NCBI GenBank assembly: GCA_035236585.1
Contig: CP141132.1
Coordinates: 81,210,880 to 81,274,879, forward strand
Source of the DNA: Warburgia ugandensis
Taxonomy: Eukaryota > Streptophyta > Magnoliopsida > Canellales > Canellaceae
DNA length: 64,000 bases
Reading direction: 5' to 3'
Shown here one piece after another: positions 59,153 to 64,000 of the stretch (positions are counted from its first letter, which is position 1; each line of letters begins with the position of its first letter). A model generated the notes under the pieces. The model was not told the origin of the DNA and searched no databases. It saw only the letters and a program-made list of their open reading frames with translations. A program made the translations under genes and the position numbers.

Positions 59153-60176
59153 TCAAAAGTAGTCGATGAGTCGGCTCAGGTGCTGTCAAGGATTCAGTAA
59201 TCTTGCTTCTGTTACATGTGGGCTAGACATTCAGAATGGACGATGGTCTTATGCATGAAGTCTTGGATAATATTCTTTTCAGGTGATGAATCAAACCTTC
59301 TGCCGTGTTTGATTAAAAGCTGTGTTTTGTTTTAAAAACAGGGTCGGGCTTGTATGATCACAAGATGATCTTTTCATTTCTTGATGATCAATAACAAATT
59401 TTACGGGAGGAGAAAATGTACATATACCAATTACTGCCATAAATTATGAATTGTATCTGGAGTCTCTCCTTATTAGCTGTATCCGAATCTTTCTCCTTTC
59501 TGATCCATTCATCATGCTTGGCCTGGCTTAGATTGACTAGACACCAAAATTCATGATCATTGGATGATTTGAGCTATGCAGTCTTGAATTTTTATGTCAT
59601 AAGCACTGAACTTTCCAACTTAAAAAATAGTATCTGGAATAGTCAAAATGGGACGTAGTAGTAGCCTAAATGAGCCAGGCTTAACAGGATGAGGGAATCA
59701 TATCATCCCAAATGGGACTTGGCTAGGTTGCATCTTTGCTAGAATTCACAAATAATGGGTGATTTATTGGCCTCTTGTTTTTACCTCATGAGCAAAGGGA
59801 TGGCAATTGGTTTGGGCAGTTCGACCGATCCAAATAATCTGACTAGATTTGGTCAGTTTATGGACACTTAATTTGATCTATCCGATCAGTTATAACCGCT
59901 CTTTCCATGATCCAATTTTAACTCGGTGCATGAATGGGTGTCCAAAAATTGCCGAATAATCCAAAAATTGATGCAACTTAAAAACTTAGCAGTGGCTCGA
60001 CAGAATCTTATCCAGGAGGATAATGACTGCCAACCAGACCGTTGATAACAATATTCGTATTTTCAAATGGGAAGGTATACGGATACAAATTAATGTGCTT
60101 TAAACAAGACCCTCCCAAATACATTTCCTTGCGCATCTTTCTTCTCCTTTCTGCCACTTTCCTCTAATGGCACATT
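59153..60176. other. Convergent 3' spacer
   Basis: Holds the 3' UTRs of ARFRP1 (+) and the CURT1D-like gene (-). No element or further gene is seen. Confidence 0.5.
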
Positions 60177-62748
60177 TCATTGACCGAGAATATCTGATAT
60201 TTTATTTTTGATAATTATCGATAGCTCTTCCCTGAAATCAGACACGAAAAGAGTTCAACTCAGGTCTATGGAACGGTTTGAATCCATTAAAGAAGCTGCA
60301 AGTACAGAGAGAAGTAGTTCGCACAAAAGTGATGTTGTGCTCTGTAAGTAACCATGTAGACTTTTGACAAATGATATCATGGTGATAAGAAATTCAAGTC
60401 TAGATGAATATGTTCCCTGAGAATAAAAAATACATCACTGCTTACAGTTTAGTTGGCAGCTTTCTAATCAGTCTGCAGATGACCTGGAATACTATATACT
60501 GGACAGCCAAATGATCTTGACTGGCATATTCAATCAAATTGCAAATGACAATTTTCTACTTTTTAAAAAAAGGTTGAATGGTGAGGTCCATGATATTAAT
60601 ACCAATTGATTCAAGGGCTGAATACCTAAAGCATTTTGGGTTTAACATGAAAATGGAGGTAGCTATGTTTCAAAAGCACCCAGATAGACAAAAGGAGAAT
60701 AGTTTTTGAAAAACTCCTATAAATAGGAAAGAAGACCCAGTATATTGCATAACACATCAATAGATTATTAATGAAAACAACAATCAGGACATACTTAGAA
60801 ACCATGAGTCGATATGGTGGAAGAAAGACAGTTTCCAATCGAAAGTATGATACAAATTGATCAAAACAGCTGCAATCTGGAATATTTAACAGATATCACA
60901 GGCATCTACCACAAAGTAATCAAGAGATCTAATGCTTTCAAGCAAATTCAATACAAAGCTACTTACCTGTCAGGTTTGAATAGGAGATAGCGATATATAA
61001 ACCACTGAAAGAAAAGTGAGGATGCAAACAGTTAGCAGGTACAGCATAAAAAAATGGTAGAGTCGCTTTACTTTAAGAAATGGCGGGAGTACCGAAACAC
61101 TTACAAATGAAAACAATATTCCAATGAATTCTAGTAAGGAAGGGATCAGAGGAAGCTTGTCGATGGCCTACAAATAAAATAGTAAAAGGAGTGAAATTAA
61201 ATAGAAAAAATAACACAATTGTAGGTCATCTTGCACGCAACTAGGCCATTTACATAGTAAGAAAGACTGCTGATAAGAATTTCAGTAAAATAACTATAAA
61301 TAAGGGGATAAAGTTAACAATTTTCTTGTAATAGGTTCCTTAAGAAAATGACTATTTTTTCCAATAAGAAAACATAAAGAGCATATTACGTAAGAAAATG
61401 AAACAAGAGCTATTCAGAGGGAAAACATTTCACAAAGACAAAAAACCTGTCCAAGTCTTAGGAGTCTTGACATCTTAGTGAGATTTTTTCTGGGTGCAAG
61501 CCATGAATTAAAAGGAACTCACATACACACTCTCCTCAACTTGTCCCTCATTGGATGGAGGTGCCAACCTTGAACCTGCAACCTAGTGTCAGTGGAAGAA
61601 ATGCCTCTTTTTGCCAAATCACTAGACTACTAGGCTTTTTGGCGACATATAAGTGAGCTTGCTTCTTTGGAGATTCTATTCAAGGATCTTGAAAGTAGGA
61701 TTATATTTCCATGGTTCCACACTATTTCTCTTTCTGATAGTAATTCAGAATTATATTTCTGCCTTTGTTTGTCTTTAATGAAAACTAAGATTTTCAGGAA
61801 ATGGCAAACAAAGGAGTTGGTAATGCTGTCAAACCCAGAAAAGGTAAACAGAAAGGGTAGAAAAGCTAGAGAAAGGATGGAATATCATTTGTAGAAACTA
61901 TAAGCCTTCAAAATTTAGAGATGCTTAAGAAGCTTCCACAACAAAAAGGTGTATGTTTCCATTCCCATGGTAAATACTTAGAACATCTCTCTTCACTGCC
62001 AGTTTGCTCCCTTAATTGCAACATTTCTATATAACATAACATTTCTGCACAGTATACTCATATTTTTCTTGCTCTTTAAGAGAAAGAATCATAGAAATTA
62101 CCCCAATTAAATTGCTACCAGCCCACAGTGCTACAATGGCTGCAAAGCCCAAACCAGAAAGAGCAATTCGATCTTCAGGTTTATCCCACTGTATCAAAAG
62201 CATATCATGAGACAATGAATCAGTATGCATCTCCCTCCGCTGTGTGTGCCTGAACATATTGGTACACATACATACGTACCACACAGACATATAATATTGC
62301 ATATATGATATATTTATTATGCAAAATATAATCAATATATAACCCCATCTAACCCACAATGTCTTCAGCAGAATTAGTAAGTTTATAGAAAGCTTTGCAT
62401 TGGAATTACTCTTGTTGTGTTATGCTATTCCCCTGCCCCTCCAATTTCAATGTAATAAAATGTAGCTTGCCCTTTGAGTTTTCAAAGTCAAGGTGTGCTT
62501 ACCATTTAAAGCAACCACTTGTGCATTAGTGAATTGCAAAATGTAAATGGCATAAAAAACCAGAAGACAACCACCATTTTGCATGTTTGTAGAGGTAGAA
62601 CTAACATAACCTCGATTCCACATGATTTAGCTTCTTAGACTTGTATGCATAAGAGGACTTACATATGCAAGAATACTTGTTCCAAATTCTTTATCGAGCA
62701 TGGGGTCAGTGGTCTTCATGCTGTCTACAAGTGAGACGATCTTATGAG
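60177..62748 (-). CDS. CURVATURE THYLAKOID 1 family protein (CURT1D-like), 3' exons
   Basis: Minus-strand exons 62748-62663, 62188-62102, 61167-61105, 61004-60967 and 60231-60177 join in frame with GT-AG borders. The joined C-terminal part reads HKIVSLVDSMKTTDPMLDKE..., WDKPEDRIALSGLGFAAIVA, LWAGSNLIG, AIDKLPLIPSLLEFIGILFS, WFIYRYLLFKPDR and EELSIIIKNKISDILGQ. Two transmembrane helices separated by a short DKLP-type turn, followed by a YRYLLFKPDR amphipathic C-terminal helix, are the CURT1 signature. CURT1 proteins oligomerise in thylakoid membranes and bend grana margins. The first exon(s), with the plastid transit peptide, are not seen before the window edge; a LINE lies immediately upstream. 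The assignment to CURT1D rather than 1A-C rests on the WDKPE-R and ILFS-WF-YRYLLFKPD-EEL pattern. Confidence 0.88.
61480..61640 (-). repeat. tRNA-like repeat in a CURT1D-like intron (tentative)
   Basis: The plus strand has ccaaccttgaacctgcaacc, whose complement is B-box-like (GGTTCAAGG), and a caaatcactagactactagg block 45 bases away. It might be a further tRNA-derived retroposon. No duplication was found. Confidence 0.3.
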
Positions 62749-63102
62749 CTGTTTTCATGCTTTTTATTGGAATGTTGAACACACACCCATGAGCACCCCA
62801 AACCCATGACCTACAGGTACCACGGGGGAAGCCCTTCTTGTGCTAGAAGGCATTTGCTCAGGATGGTGAGGACTTCAGTCATATAGGATGCCAATATTTA
62901 GGAACTTATGTAATGCAACTACTGAACAGAACAGCCTACTTAATATCTATTTCTCTTGATAGCTACAAAGAAAAAAAACCTCTTTCTTCTGAAACTCAAC
63001 AAGAGAACACCTAAGCATCTAAACTTGGGACAGATTAGTTTTGTTTCTCTTATTAAGAGAGGATGAGAATTCACTGGACAGAAAAGAAACTGCATCACGG
63101 AA
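62749..63102 (-). other. CURT1D-like upstream intron
   Basis: No exon recognised between the first visible exon and the LINE tail. Confidence 0.4.
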
Positions 63103-64000
63103 CATCATCATCATCATCATCATCATCATCAAGACCTTATCCCAATTAGGGGTCGGCCACATGAATCTTATTCCTCCATTCCACTCTATTAAATACCATG
63201 GCTTCATTTAGTCCCAAAGTTTTTAAATCTTTTCTCACCACTTCTATCCACGTTCTTTTGGGCCTTCCCCTTGCCCTTTTAGAACCTTCAACTTGTATTG
63301 CCTCACTCCTTCTAACTGGTGCTGTTGTTGGCCTCTTTTAAACATGTCCAAACCATCTAAGTCTAATCTCCATCATCTTGTTACCTATTAGTGCTATTCC
63401 TAAATTTTCTCTAATATTTTCATTTCTAATTCTATCCTTTCTTGTCTTACCACTCATCCATCTCAACATCCTCATTTCTGCGACACTCAGCCTATGAGTA
63501 TGATGTTCCTTAATTGCCCAACACTCTGATCCATAGAGCATGGCCGGCCTTATAGCCATCCTATAGAATTTTCCCTTTAGTTTGAGTGGCACCTGCCGAT
63601 CACATAAAATACCCGATGCACATCTCCATTTGTTCCAACCCACTTGGATTCTCTGGGTAACCTCCCTCTCAATCTCTCCACTCTCATGGATCAATGATCC
63701 TAAGTATCGGAAGTGGTCTCTCATGGAGACCTCTTGGTTATCAATCTTGACTGGTACTCCACTCCTACTCTCTTTGCTAAAATTACATTCCATATATTCT
63801 GTCTTAGTTCGGCTAATTTTAAATCCTTCTGATTCTAATACTTTTCTCCATAACTCTAGCTTTATGTTTACACCCTCCCTTGTCTCATCAAGTAGGACTA
63901 TATCGTCTGCAAATAGCATGCACTAGGGAATCTCCTCATGCAGATGTTTTGTTAACTCATCCATAACTAATGTGAAAAGGTATGGACTCAATGCCGATCC
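63103..64000 (-). mobile_element. RTE LINE, minus strand, cut by the window edge
   Basis: Begins with the (CAT)n complement of the tail at 63103-63130 and continues through the C-terminal region (RWFGHV), [20 protein letters not shown] and [16 protein letters not shown] to RT sequence at 64000. It retains one open frame of nearly 200 codons (63919-63338) and is close to the copies at 48262 and 53536, so it is young. Confidence 0.93.

Noticed and set aside
1-64000. A new multi-gene defence or biosynthetic system
   Set aside because: All recognised genes are unrelated single-copy plant housekeeping genes with no clustering of linked functions.

Overview
The window is nuclear DNA from a flowering plant. 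Genes are split by GT-AG introns, the spacers are AT-rich with CT, TA and AAT microsatellites, and the proteins belong to plant families: a ZIP metal transporter, a PPR protein, PEX4, a NUCLEAR FUSION DEFECTIVE 6-like protein, an ARF-related GTPase and a CURT1-type thylakoid protein. There is no prokaryotic, organellar or viral gene block. The abundance of tRNA-derived Au-type SINEs and RTE-clade LINEs fits a large angiosperm genome. I cannot fix the lineage from sequence alone.

Layout. 1-4166 (+) is the 3' end of a tesmin/TSO1-like CXC (TCX5/6-type) gene. 4.2-13.5 kb is gene-poor repeat DNA. 13580-15889 (+) is a complete three-exon ZIP transporter. 16-19.4 kb holds a long-inverted-repeat element, SINE copies and a LINE tail. 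19476-21815 (+) is an intronless E-class PPR gene. 22-25.4 kb is spacer with SINEs and a MITE. 25544-29019 (-) is PEX4, with a 5' leader probably reaching about 31.1 kb. 32372-40406 (+) is an NFD6-like gene whose last intron is about 7.6 kb and contains a 3-kb solo LTR and a SINE. 41-44.8 kb is LINE debris around a broken SDR-gene fragment and a rearranged copia-type LTR. 52800-59152 (+) is the ARFRP1-type GTPase, probably with a non-coding first exon near 46.9 kb. A full-length RTE LINE, two truncated LINEs and several SINEs lie in its introns. 60177-62748 (-) is the 3' part of a CURT1D-like gene, convergent with ARFRP1, and a further LINE runs off the right edge.

The genes are unrelated housekeeping or organelle functions (cell-cycle transcription, metal uptake, organelle RNA processing, peroxisome import, gametophyte/organelle function, Golgi trafficking, thylakoid curvature) and do not form a pathway. 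I found no new multi-gene system. The interesting content is structural: exact target-site duplications around full-length, truncated and nested retroposons; a duplicated 3' splice site in PEX4; a 0.56-kb tandem duplication in the PEX4 leader intron; an inversion joined to a copia LTR inside a LINE; a small MITE family; and a PPR gene that may have lost its E2 tail by a frameshift.
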